Assembly (NCBI RefSeq): GCF_037126435.1
Contig: NZ_CP147020.1
Location: 1,015,001 to 1,079,000 of the forward strand
Direction of reading: 5' to 3'
From: Bernardetia sp. ABR2-2B
GTDB taxonomy: Bacteria > Bacteroidota > Bacteroidia > Cytophagales > Bernardetiaceae
DNA: 64,000 nucleotides
The translations under genes and the position numbers were made by a program. Positions 36,487-45,555 of this stretch are shown piece by piece. The notes beneath the pieces are model-generated. The model saw only the letters and a list, made by a program, of their open reading frames with translations, ran no database searches and was not told the DNA's origin. Position 1 is the stretch's first letter. Every line of letters starts with the position of its first letter.

Positions 36487-38993
36487 TATAAGGATTTGAG
36501 TAATACTTTTATGTCTTCTTCAATTTGCTTTTCTAAAGACTGTCTGACCGATGTACGAACAACTCCCAAACTCTCTAACTGCCGAGCATAATTGAGTAGT
36601 GATTTTTTAGTTTTCAAGATTTCATCACGCAACCTCATTCTATCTTCTACAAAGGTTCTTTCTTTTACAAAATCTTGTTTTTTGAATTTATTTTCTTTCA
36701 CAGCTAGTATTGATTCAGCTTTTATTCTTTGCTTAACAGCTACACTTTGCTTCTGTATAGCAGAATCTATTTGGGCTAGTGCATCTTCTAGTTGTCGGTT
36801 TTTGCTATTTAGGTTTTCAATAGCTTCTTGTGCTTCAATTTTACTTTTAATAGCTTCATCTTCGCTTTGTTTGGCTAACCGTTCATTTTCCATAGCTCTT
36901 TTTTCACTCTTCTCTGCACTTGTTTTTTCTATGAAGGCATACACACCAGCAACCATTGAGACAAGAAGCGCAAAGGAGGCTATAACAAGAAATAATTTTT
37001 GGCGTTCGATTCTTTTCTTTGCCTCTTCATTTCTAGCTTTCTCTAAATTAAGTAGTTGTTCTTCTACTTCTTTCTTTTCATTCTCTTTTGCTTCAATAGA
37101 TTGCTTACAGGCTTCCAAATATTCGGCTTGTAGGGCATTTGGCGATGGTTTTTTCTTTTTCAGAATTGCTTCTTCGTACCACGATTGTGCTAAAAAATAT
37201 TCTGTTCCAAAAAGCAAAAAGTCATCATTTTTTTCTTGTCTTTGCCATTGAAGTGCTTCTTGATACCAATGATTGTGTGCTTTTACATGCTCTCTGTCTG
37301 TATCTAATGTACGAATCATTTCAGCAAATGCATCGTGGAAAGTTGCTTGATTGGGAATAAAATTTATCCATTGTATATCTGATAATTCCATTGGAATATC
37401 AAATGTTTCGGTTGCTCTATACAGAATGGTAATAATTCTTTTTCCTAATTTAGCAGCAAATTTTACCTCTCCCTCACAATAAGGAGACTTAACAGAATCA
37501 GGAGAAATAATAAAGACAAAATTCTCACAAGCTTCAATTCCATTATAAATTTCTTGCTGAAAGTTTGCGCCAGAAGCTATACTTTCTTGGTCAAACCAAG
37601 TTGTTTTTCCATTTTCTTGTAGCTCGTCATTGAGCCTCCTTGCATAATCTCCATCAGCTCTTGAATAAGAAATAAATACTTCTGTACTTAGCTGACCACT
37701 TTTAGCTTCACTTTCTCTAACAAACTCTTCGTGAAGACGGGTAGGTAAATGTGTCTCTCTTTGAAGTCCTATTTTTAACCAAATTTTTGCCTCATCAAGA
37801 TTATGACCTCTAAGCAAAATACTGGCATTATGGTTTTGTTCCTTCCAACGAATTGCTTTATTAAGAATAATTTTATGTTTATGATAATAGTCTCTGTCTT
37901 TGTTTATCTCGTTTAGTAGTTCGTCTATATCTTTTTCATAATCTGTTTTTTCATTCTTTGAACGTGGAATAAAATCGTAATTATTATCTGTAAAATCAAT
38001 AAACTGTAAATTTCTAATCTCTACTGGAAAATCATGAACAGGAACACTATCCATTCGCAAAGGAATAATTCTTTTATTATATTTTACGGCGTGTGCAAGT
38101 TCTTTTTTACAATATTCAGATTTGATAGATTCGTGCGTAATGAAGAAAATAAAATTATCAGCCTGTTCTATTCCATTTTCTACTTCTTTATCAAAATCTC
38201 CTCCTGCCTGAATGTCTATTTGATGCGTCCAAGTAGTAATAAGGTACTGCGACAAAGAACGCAAAACTCTATTTCTAATCTCTTCGTCCTCTTCTGCATA
38301 AGAGATAAAAGCATCTGTCATTCTATTTTCAGAGTTTTTACGAGCTTCTGAAATAAATTCGCAATGAATAGAAGAAGGCAAACAAGGGGGTTGTCCATCA
38401 TTAAAAGCAGTAAGTAACCATTGTTCGGATTCTGTTTGTCTGTCTCCAAAGGGCAAATAACGAGTATTACGGTACTGTTTTTCCCATTCTAAAGCCGTAT
38501 GCAAAAGTTCTGTATGACGTCGTACATATTCTTTGTGGCTTTCCAAAATAGAAAGTAGCCCTTCTTCTCCTTGTTTTTTATCATCAATATCTAACCACTC
38601 GTGCTGTCCTTTTCCTTCTATCATATTTTCCCTCATATAAATCCAATTTCTTTTTTTTATGGCAGGATTCATAAATTCTTCTATCATATCTCCAGAAGGC
38701 TCAATATGAAGAATAGGAATAATTCGTTTGCTATACTTGACAGCTAATTCAATTTCCTTTTTACAATAAGGAGAGCGAATAGAATGAGGAGCAATCACAA
38801 AAATAAAATTATCAGATTTTTCTATTCCCTCATCTATTTGGTCTTGAAAATCGACAGCTAGAGGAATATCATTTTGGTCGAACCACACTTTATATCCTTT
38901 TTCAGTCAATAAATCGTATAATTGAGAAGCAAAATACTTGCTTTCAGCTCTTCCATAAGAAATAAAAATATCTTTATAATTAGGATTGGACAT
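36486..38993 (-). CDS. Triple-TIR membrane protein with coiled coil
   Basis: 835 residues with three TIR modules at about 6-140, 225-345 and 437-560, each starting DIFISYGR/DAFISYAE/EVFISYSR. The candidate catalytic Glu is kept in all three: YCKKEI (Glu80), YCKKEL (Glu298), YCEGEV (Glu509). Each TIR is followed by a helical linker with a conserved pattern (W..Q..N, L..G, WL or WY, then an EF or EY helix). Residues 668-687 form a membrane helix (LFLVIASFALLVSMVAGVY) within a long coiled coil (635-835). TIR domains of this kind act as NADases or as NAD-derived signal makers in defence; this role is inferred. No partner gene is adjacent. Confidence 0.82.
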   Translation of the reverse strand: MSNPNYKDIFISYGRAESKYFASQLYDLLTEKGYKVWFDQNDIPLAVDFQDQIDEGIEKSDNFIFVIAPHSIRSPYCKKEIELAVKYSKRIIPILHIEPSGDMIEEFMNPAIKKRNWIYMRENMIEGKGQHEWLDIDDKKQGEEGLLSILESHKEYVRRHTELLHTALEWEKQYRNTRYLPFGDRQTESEQWLLTAFNDGQPPCLPSSIHCEFISEARKNSENRMTDAFISYAEEDEEIRNRVLRSLSQYLITTWTHQIDIQAGGDFDKEVENGIEQADNFIFFITHESIKSEYCKKELAHAVKYNKRIIPLRMDSVPVHDFPVEIRNLQFIDFTDNNYDFIPRSKNEKTDYEKDIDELLNEINKDRDYYHKHKIILNKAIRWKEQNHNASILLRGHNLDEAKIWLKIGLQRETHLPTRLHEEFVRESEAKSGQLSTEVFISYSRADGDYARRLNDELQENGKTTWFDQESIASGANFQQEIYNGIEACENFVFIISPDSVKSPYCEGEVKFAAKLGKRIITILYRATETFDIPMELSDIQWINFIPNQATFHDAFAEMIRTLDTDREHVKAHNHWYQEALQWQRQEKNDDFLLFGTEYFLAQSWYEEAILKKKKPSPNALQAEYLEACKQSIEAKENEKKEVEEQLLNLEKARNEEAKKRIERQKLFLVIASFALLVSMVAGVYAFIEKTSAEKSEKRAMENERLAKQSEDEAIKSKIEAQEAIENLNSKNRQLEDALAQIDSAIQKQSVAVKQRIKAESILAVKENKFKKQDFVKERTFVEDRMRLRDEILKTKKSLLNYARQLESLGVVRTSVRQSLEKQIEEDIKVLLKSL

Positions 38994-39446
38994 AATGAGA
39001 TTTCAATGTATTGTAATATAAGAATGAAGGATGTTATTGAAGTAGTCGTTTTTTAATGTTCTTTTAGCAAGATAGAAAAACTTTTTCAGATACTAAACTT
39101 GCTTGATTTTACACTTAAAAATAATGCTTTTTTGGGTCAAAATAAAAACTCAGTTACTTTTTTTTGAAGAATAGAATATTTAATGAACTTTTTTTACTTT
39201 ATGAAAGTTGAGTTTATGAATCTAAAAAGTAAAAGACATCTTAAACTTATACATTGATAATGAAAGAGTTATCTAGATATAGCACTCAAGCTCTATTTTC
39301 ACTTTGAAGTTTGAGAGAAAATTTTCACAAAAAAATCAGAAAAAGTTAATTCAATCTCTTGCAAACTTCAGATAAACCTTTTACCTTTGCATTCACAATT
39401 ACGGAACGAATAAGCAAAACAAACTTCAAATTCTGTAATTTTATAT
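38994..39446. other. Gene-free stretch before tRNA-His
   Basis: A 453-base A/T-rich stretch with no supported frame. It should contain the promoters of the TIR gene (minus) and of tRNA-His (plus). No repeat or palindrome stands out. Confidence 0.5.
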
Positions 39447-39521
39447 GGCGATCATAGCTCAGTTGGTTAGAGTATCGGTTTGTGGTACCGAGGGTCGTGG
39501 GTTCGAACCCCACTGTTCGCC
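39447..39521 (+). tRNA. tRNA-His (GTG anticodon)
   Basis: Cloverleaf with acceptor GCGATCA/TGTTCGC (one T-T mismatch), D-stem GCTC, an anticodon stem around TTGTGGT with anticodon GTG, and T-arm GTGGGTTCGAACCCCAC. G39447 serves as the extra G at position -1 opposite C73, which is specific to tRNA-His. CCA is not encoded. The 3' end is part of the att core of an integrated element. Confidence 0.95.
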
Positions 39522-39523
39522 CA
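39508..39523 (+). repeat. Attachment site attL (tRNA-His 3' end)
   Basis: CCCCACTGTTCGCCCA, identical at 47903-47918; after one mismatch both continue with AGTTTC. The core is the 3' T-arm strand and acceptor end of tRNA-His. It marks the left end of the integrative element. Confidence 0.9.
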
Positions 39524-39563
39524 AAGTTTCTTTTTAGAATGAAATTTTTTAAAGGAAAAATAC

Positions 39564-39599
39564 AAAAGGCAATTTCTAAAATTTAGAAATTGCCTTTTT
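39564..39599. terminator. Hairpin terminator after tRNA-His
   Basis: AAAAGGCAATTTCTAAA pairs with TTTAGAAATTGCCTTTT. It lies just inside the element and ends the tRNA transcript now that the original one is at the far end. Confidence 0.85.
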
Positions 39600-39750
39600 T
39601 TATTTTATATATTTTTTATTGTTTTTTTTGTACAGATTCTAAACCTTTGAGGTTTTAAAATTTAGACACAAAAAAAAGCATAGAATAAAACTCTATACTT
39701 AATTTGTTTTTAGATTATGGCAAGTCTAAAAAAACCGTCTTACATATTTT

Positions 39751-40011
39751 CTAGTCCTCAAAAGAATCATCGGAGTAGGTTACCTCACGGAGTAGCTCCC
39801 ATTCGGTTTTTTCGCCTATTACTTTGATAGCTCCGTAAAGTTTCAAGCTGAAACCTTCCTCTTTTTTTATCAATGCTCTTTCACGTTTTTCGAACTCTTT
39901 TTGGGCATCTTCTAAATTCATATATTGCCCTCTTTTTCCTCCTCCTGTTACTCTGAAAAGGTTAAATACTCCATCTTCTGGGTTTACTGTTTGCGCTTTC
40001 TTTTTCGCCAT
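39751..40011 (-). CDS. Small element protein of unknown function
   Basis: 86 residues, mixed charged, with a Lys/Glu-rich helix (DAQKEFEKRERALIKKEEGF) and an acidic end (SYSDDSFED). No domain is recognised. It is the last minus-strand gene before attL, 12 bases after the zinc-finger gene, and probably in one transcript with it. Such small basic-helical proteins in integrative elements are often regulators or excision helpers, but nothing here shows that. Confidence 0.6.
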   Translation of the reverse strand: MAKKKAQTVNPEDGVFNLFRVTGGGKRGQYMNLEDAQKEFEKRERALIKKEEGFSLKLYGAIKVIGEKTEWELLREVTYSDDSFED

Positions 40012-40023
40012 TTTGTATTAAAA

Positions 40024-40470
40024 TTATTGGTTTTTGTTTGGATATAAATTATTGTCTCTGTCGTCTAAGTCGTCTAAAATATCGGTAAGTTGTGAAATAT
40101 TTATTGTTTTCAAAACCTCATTACTCAAACCTTTGAGGTTGTAGATTAGCCTTTCTATGGCATCAACTGTGTAGTTTTTGAATAATTCTTTATAGTTTTC
40201 TGATGTGGTGTTTTCTGTGGTATCTGTTACTAAAACTAACCATTGTATATGCCTTAATGATTCTATTTTATTTTCAATATCATTAAAAAGCTCCTTGGCT
40301 TCTTTTGACACTTCACTTTTGCGATAATCTGTATTACCTACCTTGGCAATTATACTAAGCTTTTTTCTACAATAAGCCGAACATGTTTTTTTATCTTTCC
40401 TTGATTTTCTTGGTAAAATCTCTCCACATGATAAACACTTTCTTTCCTTTACTACTTCCTTTTTTGACAT
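40024..40470 (-). CDS. Zinc-finger protein of the element
   Basis: 148 residues. The N-terminus has a C-x2-C then C-x3-C finger (KCLSCGEILPRK and KTCSAYCRKK), similar to the finger at the C-terminus of the element's membrane protein, including the YC and CR. The rest is helical with no match I know. The shared finger suggests a common partner or nucleic-acid target for the two proteins. Downstream is the 86-residue gene; upstream is the AAACCTT iteron array. Confidence 0.65.
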   Translation of the reverse strand: MSKKEVVKERKCLSCGEILPRKSRKDKKTCSAYCRKKLSIIAKVGNTDYRKSEVSKEAKELFNDIENKIESLRHIQWLVLVTDTTENTTSENYKELFKNYTVDAIERLIYNLKGLSNEVLKTINISQLTDILDDLDDRDNNLYPNKNQ

Positions 40471-41162
40471 ACCTTTTTAATTATTCTATACTACTAATTT
40501 ACGGATTATTTGACTTTAAGATACTGTTTTTCAATCCTTTGTTCACACTTACCAATTTTCAACACTTTCAACAATGCCCAAAAAATACGTTCCAATAGCC
40601 ATAAAAGGTATTTTATAGAGTTGCATATTTTCACACTTAGCACACTTATTAATTTTTTTGGGTGAGATGGTTTGCTTTTTTATCAAACCTTCAAAAAACC
40701 TTATTAAATCCTTATATACGGCTTGTATAAGGCGTTTTTCTATTATTTTTTAGTTTCATTTTGTCCGTTTTTATCAGAATGGCTCAAAAACCTTGTCAAA
40801 ACCTTCAAAAAACCTTCTAACAGTACCGTAAAGGCACTTTTTAAAAACAAATAGCCTTTTCTAGCTTGTGAGGAGCATTTTTGATTTTCAATTTTGCAAA
40901 AAAATACCAAAAACCTTAAAAAAACCTTGTTTTGATAAATTTTTAGGTTTTGGCTGTTTTTGTCCTGTTAGTCAGTTGTTTTATGGCTTAATAGACTGTA
41001 AACGCACTTTTTGAGCTAATTTTACAAAAAAACAAACCTTAGTGAAACCTTGAAAAAACCTTATTTAAACCTATACATATACCTTTAATGTAGTAGGTAT
41101 ATGTATAGGCTATTAGTAGGTTTTTATCTCAACATATCCTACAAAATTATTTTTCTAAGAAG
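40471..41162. repeat. AAACCTT iteron-like array, region with no gene
   Basis: A 692-base gap without a supported frame. It has ten direct AAACCTT repeats, all in one orientation, in four clusters starting at 40685, 40788, 40911 and 41034. The last three clusters are spaced 123 bases apart. The region ends in a 15-bp palindrome pair (41070-41109). This is the pattern of a replication origin or of a partition or control site. Confidence 0.65.
41070..41109. promoter_or_regulatory. 15-bp perfect inverted repeat
   Basis: CCTATACATATACCT at 41070-41084 and AGGTATATGTATAGG at 41095-41109, with a 10-base loop. It lies directly after the last AAACCTT cluster and downstream of the membrane protein gene. 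It may be a terminator-like hairpin or a binding site at the origin. Confidence 0.7.
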
Positions 41163-42416
41163 TTATTTTTTTGTCTTTCTGAATGTCTTACCTGTTTTTG
41201 CTTCCCAAGCTGTGATACGGCATTTTTCGGAGCAATAAGTATGATTCCACGTTTTATATATGAATGGTTCTTTACAGTTCAAACATTCTCTATTTCCTTC
41301 GTCTAACGGCTTGCGTTTAACGGCTTGCGTTGTGTCCTTTTTTCCAAATTGAAAACCGATACTTTTTTGAGGTTGTACCGTTGGTATTGTGTATGGCTGT
41401 ACGGCTTGCGTTACGTCTGTCGTTACGCTTTGCGTTTGTGATAGAAACGTTTTGAGTATTTCGGCTATTTCTGTCAATGGTTCGCTTTTCGGTTGGTCTG
41501 CTGTGGGATTTTCCTTTTTTGGCAGAATATCAAAATTTACTCCTTCACGTTCTGTATTTCTCAAATAGATAAATCTAAAACGATAACAGATAATACAAAT
41601 AATTTCTAAGCACAAAACAATAAAAGAAACTATGTAAGCCGTGTTAGCTCCTTCTTTGGCATTTTCTAAGGTGTTTTTTACGGCTTTATTGCTTTCTAAT
41701 GTTATTCTATTATCTAATTTGTCTAAAAGGTTGTTTTTGGCTTCTGTGGCTTCTTTCAAGTCTTTACGTGCATTGTTTGCCCTCCAACCTTTAGAGTATT
41801 TTTTTAGAGTTTCTTTTGAACTATTGATACTCATTTCATAGCCTTCTAATTGGGAGCTGTACATATTTTTCAAACTGTCGGTTTGTATGGCTAGTTCTGT
41901 TTGAATGATTGTACTTTTATCATTCATTTCTACGGTAAGGAATGCGCCCCCAATGGCAGAAAATAAAACAGATAATACAAAAGTAAATCCTAAGCCTAAT
42001 TTTGCGCCTGTTGGTGCGTTTTCTCCTTTTGAAGTGGCTATAAATAGGTTTATTGCTGACTGGCTTTTGAGCATTTCCAAACCTACCAATAAACCAATAA
42101 GTAAAAGTCCTATCAAACTAGAAATAATAACTTTTAGGGCTGTTAATTCTCCTGTATGAAAGGCTTTTGCTATCAAATAGACACTTGCAATACCTAACAG
42201 AAAGCTAACGATATGATAAACACTTGTAAATCCATTAGAAAATTGATACAAATTCCTGTTTTTTTGTGCGTATGGTTTGGGTGTGAGTTCTTTTTGTGCT
42301 TCCAAATAATATCCTTTTTTGGCTGTTTCCTGTAACGTATCTGTAAATACGTCGTTTTGGTGTGTTTCCTGTGGCGTTTTAGCCTGTGGAGTGGTGTTTT
42401 TGCTTAATTTTTGCAT
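41163..42416 (-). CDS. Four-helix membrane protein with coiled coil and C-terminal zinc finger
   Basis: 417 residues. After a polar head come helices VYHIVSFLLGIASVYLIA, VIISSLIGLLLIGLLVGLEM and FTFVLSVLFSAIGGAFL, a helical coiled region outside the membrane (about 190-260), a fourth helix (AYIVSFIVLCLEIICIICY), then a cytosolic tail rich in Gln, Thr and Pro that ends in a zinc finger (CLNCKEPF then YCSEKCR). I recognise no family. An AGTGGGAAAA box lies about 25 bases before the start. Its place in a small replicating element hints at a role in membrane anchoring, immunity or host takeover; none is proven. Confidence 0.65.
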   Translation of the reverse strand: MQKLSKNTTPQAKTPQETHQNDVFTDTLQETAKKGYYLEAQKELTPKPYAQKNRNLYQFSNGFTSVYHIVSFLLGIASVYLIAKAFHTGELTALKVIISSLIGLLLIGLLVGLEMLKSQSAINLFIATSKGENAPTGAKLGLGFTFVLSVLFSAIGGAFLTVEMNDKSTIIQTELAIQTDSLKNMYSSQLEGYEMSINSSKETLKKYSKGWRANNARKDLKEATEAKNNLLDKLDNRITLESNKAVKNTLENAKEGANTAYIVSFIVLCLEIICIICYRFRFIYLRNTEREGVNFDILPKKENPTADQPKSEPLTEIAEILKTFLSQTQSVTTDVTQAVQPYTIPTVQPQKSIGFQFGKKDTTQAVKRKPLDEGNRECLNCKEPFIYKTWNHTYCSEKCRITAWEAKTGKTFRKTKK

Positions 42417-42440
42417 AACTTTGTATATGGTTTTTTAAAA

Positions 42441-42460
42441 AGTGGGAAAACTTTGTTTTA
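42441..42460 (-). promoter_or_regulatory. AGTGGGAAAA box 1 (upstream of the membrane protein gene)
   Basis: AGTGGGAAAACTTTGTTTTA on the plus strand, about 25 bases before the ATG at 42416. The same box occurs at 45988, 46012 and 46977, three of the four just before start codons. Confidence 0.55.
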
Positions 42461-42481
42461 AGACCAAACTAACGCCTTTGC

Positions 42482-43390
42482 TTATGCTTGGGCGTTTTTT
42501 GTTTGGCTACTGGTTAGAAATTGATTAAAGTCGTTATAATCCTTGTATGTATCGGATTTGTCAAACAATGGAATAGCTAATTTTTTTAGTTCGTTTGTGG
42601 CTTCTTTTCCTGCTGTATCATTGTCTAGGAAAGTGAAAATTTTAGTAGCTGCTAATGATTTTAGTATCTGTTTTGCTTTTTCTGTGTGGCTAGTAGAATT
42701 CAGAATTAAAATATTTGCTTTAAAATTCTTTTTGTAGTAAGTGATTGCAGAAAGAAAGTCGATAAAACCTTCAAATATTATCCACGTTGTAGAATTTTTG
42801 TATAAAATGGTTCTTATATCAGCTTTTCCAAAATTGCCTTTAAAACTCTTATTTCTGACTGCATAACCTTCTGAATCATTTGAGAAAAACAAACCGTAAT
42901 ACCATTTATTTTTTAGTTCGTATTGTTGGTATTTTATGTATTCTTTGGCAAGTGATGGACTAATACCACGTTCTTTTTTTAGATAGTAGTTTAGATTGTT
43001 TTTTTGTTTGTCGGTTGCTTCTTTGTGGTTTGGTAATGGCTGATTGAAATGAGGTTTTGAAAGAAAAAAGTTATCATCTTTTGGTTGTTGTACAAACTCC
43101 TTATTGAATGCCAAAAGAAAATACATGGCTTCTACAAATGATTTTCTTTTGTATTCCATTGTGAGCGTCATGACGTTCCAAATTCTCCCACTACTCAAAT
43201 CTTTTGCAATCCAAATATTTTGAGTTTGATGTTTGAATACTGAAAAGCTGTTACTACTTTTTTCTGTTCGAAAAGGATTTTCAAAAAGTGAGTTTGAAAG
43301 TTTGACAAATCCAAATTCTACTAATAAAGCTCTCAAATCTGTTTTATTAGCTTTCTCTATTTGCTGGGGTGTAAATCTGTTATTTTGCAT
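42482..43390 (-). CDS. Toprim DNA primase-like protein
   Basis: 302 residues. An N-terminal part resembles the CHC2-type primase head without its cysteines (NPFRTEKSSNSFSVFKHQ, WNVMTLTMEYKRKSF), and the C-terminal half is a toprim domain: the Glu in IIFEGFIDFLSAI and the acidic pair in FLDNDTAGKEA. Such proteins make primers for plasmid or satellite replication. The gene faces the helicase gene across a 626-base spacer full of repeats, as expected for a replicon. ATG at 43390 is chosen over GTG at 43432. Confidence 0.8.
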   Translation of the reverse strand: MQNNRFTPQQIEKANKTDLRALLVEFGFVKLSNSLFENPFRTEKSSNSFSVFKHQTQNIWIAKDLSSGRIWNVMTLTMEYKRKSFVEAMYFLLAFNKEFVQQPKDDNFFLSKPHFNQPLPNHKEATDKQKNNLNYYLKKERGISPSLAKEYIKYQQYELKNKWYYGLFFSNDSEGYAVRNKSFKGNFGKADIRTILYKNSTTWIIFEGFIDFLSAITYYKKNFKANILILNSTSHTEKAKQILKSLAATKIFTFLDNDTAGKEATNELKKLAIPLFDKSDTYKDYNDFNQFLTSSQTKNAQA

Positions 43391-44016
43391 AATTATATAA
43401 AATTTGTGTTTTTTATTACTTCTGAAAAACACGTTTTTAAAAGTCTTGAAAAGTGCTGTAACACTGTAACACTGTAAACATTTACTAAAAAGTTGATTTT
43501 TGATAGTGTAAGAGTAGTTTTTGTGTTTACAGTATAATTTTAAGGTACTGTAAACTATCTTTTTGTAAAAACACTCTTTAACTATGTTTAAAAGCCTATT
43601 TAGTTGTAAAACGTTAATTTAATAGCCTAAATGTTAATATTTTGATGATTGATTTTAACTAAAAAAATTACATTGAAATTTTAGAGTTTTAAAATTGAAT
43701 GATTTTTTTGAGTAAGTTTTTATGCTTTTTTCTTTCAAAACCTTATTATTTAAAGATTATAGTTTTTGACGAATGAAGTATAATTTTAAACCACCTTTTC
43801 ACAAAAACACTCTCAAACTCTTTAAATAAACTTTGCTTTCTAAACTGTTTACAGTGTTTACAGTACACTAATTTTTCTACTGTAAACAAAAAACTATCTT
43901 TAAGCTATCAATAAGCCTTATTTTAGAGAATGTTTACAGTGTTACAGTGTTTACAGTAGTTTTTAAAACTTTATGTTTTTTTTACTTGTAAGGTTTTGGT
44001 ATTGAATAGTGCTTTT
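43391..44016. repeat. ACTGTAAAC iteron-like array, no gene
   Basis: Between primase and helicase genes, eight copies of ACTGTAAAC in either orientation lie at 43471, 43525, 43547, 43847, 43856, 43879, 43932 and 43949, with several shorter forms (GTAACACTGTAAC). A second smaller block repeats ACAAAAACACTCT-like DNA at 43566 and 43801. The tandem and inverted layout fits a Rep-type origin or an operator array. Confidence 0.7.
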
Positions 44017-45435
44017 TTAATCGCCTTTTTTCTTAATTACTGAATAAAAGCGTTTTGTAGTCCTTCCGATGCGTTCGTGTTTTTGACAAAAACCGAAATT
44101 TTGAAGGCGTTGCCCTAATTGAGTTGGATAAATTTTAGTAGGTGCGTAAAAGTCTAAAAACTTGGCTAGTTCTGTGGCTGTCATATCCACGATTTTATCT
44201 TTATTGTCTTCTGTTGGTAACTCCAAACATTCCTCGATAACTTCCATTATAGAATCCGTAATTTGAAATTTGTAGCTATAACGGTTTAGTAATTCTTTAT
44301 CTTCTGAGTTTAACTCGTGCGTTTCTCCATTCTTAAAACAGTGATAGGCTTCCATTAATAAATCCGTTTTGTCTATTGCGTTATATTCTTTGTGTTCAAT
44401 GCTACTCACTTCAATAGGCAATAAACGCCTATTTCCTGTTAAATCCCCTAACAATTCATAATCATTACTAGTACCTGCAAACGATGCAATTCGCTTGATA
44501 GATTGCATCAAACGACCATAAGGCAAACGAACTCTAAAAGTGTCTTTATCAGATAACGCCTTTAATAGCTTCCAATCACTTTTATTTTTACCTCCCATTT
44601 CATCATCTAAAATGATTAAAGCCGAACCCATTTTTTGAGCTAAATCACTTTCTTTTTCATTATCCAATTTAGTTTCAATCAAATAATTTTTCAATTCACT
44701 TGGGAGCATTCTCAAAAAGAACTGACTTTTTCCTGTTCCTTGCCCTCCTACTAAAATCAAAAATAAATTACTTTTACCTCCGTAAACACTGGCTATAAGA
44801 CCTATTAACCATTTTTTGATAAATCTATAATTATAGTCTTCATTGCTTAATCCGTTGCTACTCACTTCAATAGGACTAATAATAGAATCTGAAAAAGCCT
44901 TTATTACTCCTGTTGGTTTTCGCTTTTTATTCTTTTCGAAAAAGTCAATAAAAGGATTATATTTTGTAATGAAATTACTGTTTAGGATAGTAAAAAACGT
45001 ATTACTGGAACATTTTTTAATACCAAAATTTTGCGCTTCTATTAAAATAGTATTCAAGTCTGCATCATTCAAAATACGTCCTTTGTTATCAAATTCATTA
45101 GTTATTAAATTAAGCCTTAATCCTTTTTCATAGTGGCGTAAATAGGTCAAGATTTGGTCATTTTTGTTTAGAGAATAGAAATGAAAAAATACTTCATTCT
45201 CCTTATACATTCTTTCAATTATGTTTTTTGCTGTTGTCGGATTGATAGTAGAAAATTTGGGTATCAATTCAGCTTTTGACAATTCTATATCCTGTCCTTT
45301 TTTTATACACTCTAATATTTGAGCTTCAAAAATCTTTTTAAAATCATTACTAACTACTTCATTTTGAGGCTTTTGAGTAGTTATATTTGTTCCATTATTT
45401 GAAACAATATTTGTGTTTTCTGCGTTTAATTCCAT
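44017..45435 (-). CDS. VirE/VapE-family helicase-like ATPase
   Basis: 472 residues. An N-terminal region of about 200 residues is unassigned; then the P-loop VGGQGTGKS (230-237), Walker B ALIILDDEMGG and the block FAGTSNDYELLGDLTGNRRLLPIEV-type motif that marks the VirE family, followed by a C-terminal winged-helix-like end (TQLGQRLQNFGFCQKHERI). These act as superfamily 3-like helicases in phage satellites and plasmids. With the neighbouring primase it forms the replication core of the element. Confidence 0.85.
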   Translation of the reverse strand: MELNAENTNIVSNNGTNITTQKPQNEVVSNDFKKIFEAQILECIKKGQDIELSKAELIPKFSTINPTTAKNIIERMYKENEVFFHFYSLNKNDQILTYLRHYEKGLRLNLITNEFDNKGRILNDADLNTILIEAQNFGIKKCSSNTFFTILNSNFITKYNPFIDFFEKNKKRKPTGVIKAFSDSIISPIEVSSNGLSNEDYNYRFIKKWLIGLIASVYGGKSNLFLILVGGQGTGKSQFFLRMLPSELKNYLIETKLDNEKESDLAQKMGSALIILDDEMGGKNKSDWKLLKALSDKDTFRVRLPYGRLMQSIKRIASFAGTSNDYELLGDLTGNRRLLPIEVSSIEHKEYNAIDKTDLLMEAYHCFKNGETHELNSEDKELLNRYSYKFQITDSIMEVIEECLELPTEDNKDKIVDMTATELAKFLDFYAPTKIYPTQLGQRLQNFGFCQKHERIGRTTKRFYSVIKKKGD

Positions 45436-45516
45436 ATATTTACTGTTGTTTAGATTTAATTATTTATTTGCGTATAAGTCATTCTGAACAATCAAAAGAC
45501 AGTATAAAACCGTTTA

Positions 45517-45541
45517 GATTCGCTTCTAAACGGTTTTTTTG
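45517..45541. terminator. Hairpin terminator
   Basis: AAAACCGTTTAGA pairs with TCTAAACGGTTTT and is followed by T residues. It lies between the 137-residue gene and the helicase gene, so the transcript may be partly stopped there. Confidence 0.75.
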
Positions 45542-45555
45542 TGTTCTATTGGCTC

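Noticed and set aside
36592-37251. Plus-strand frame of 219 codons
   Set aside because: It is antisense to the coiled coil of the triple-TIR gene and reads as low-complexity Ser/Phe.
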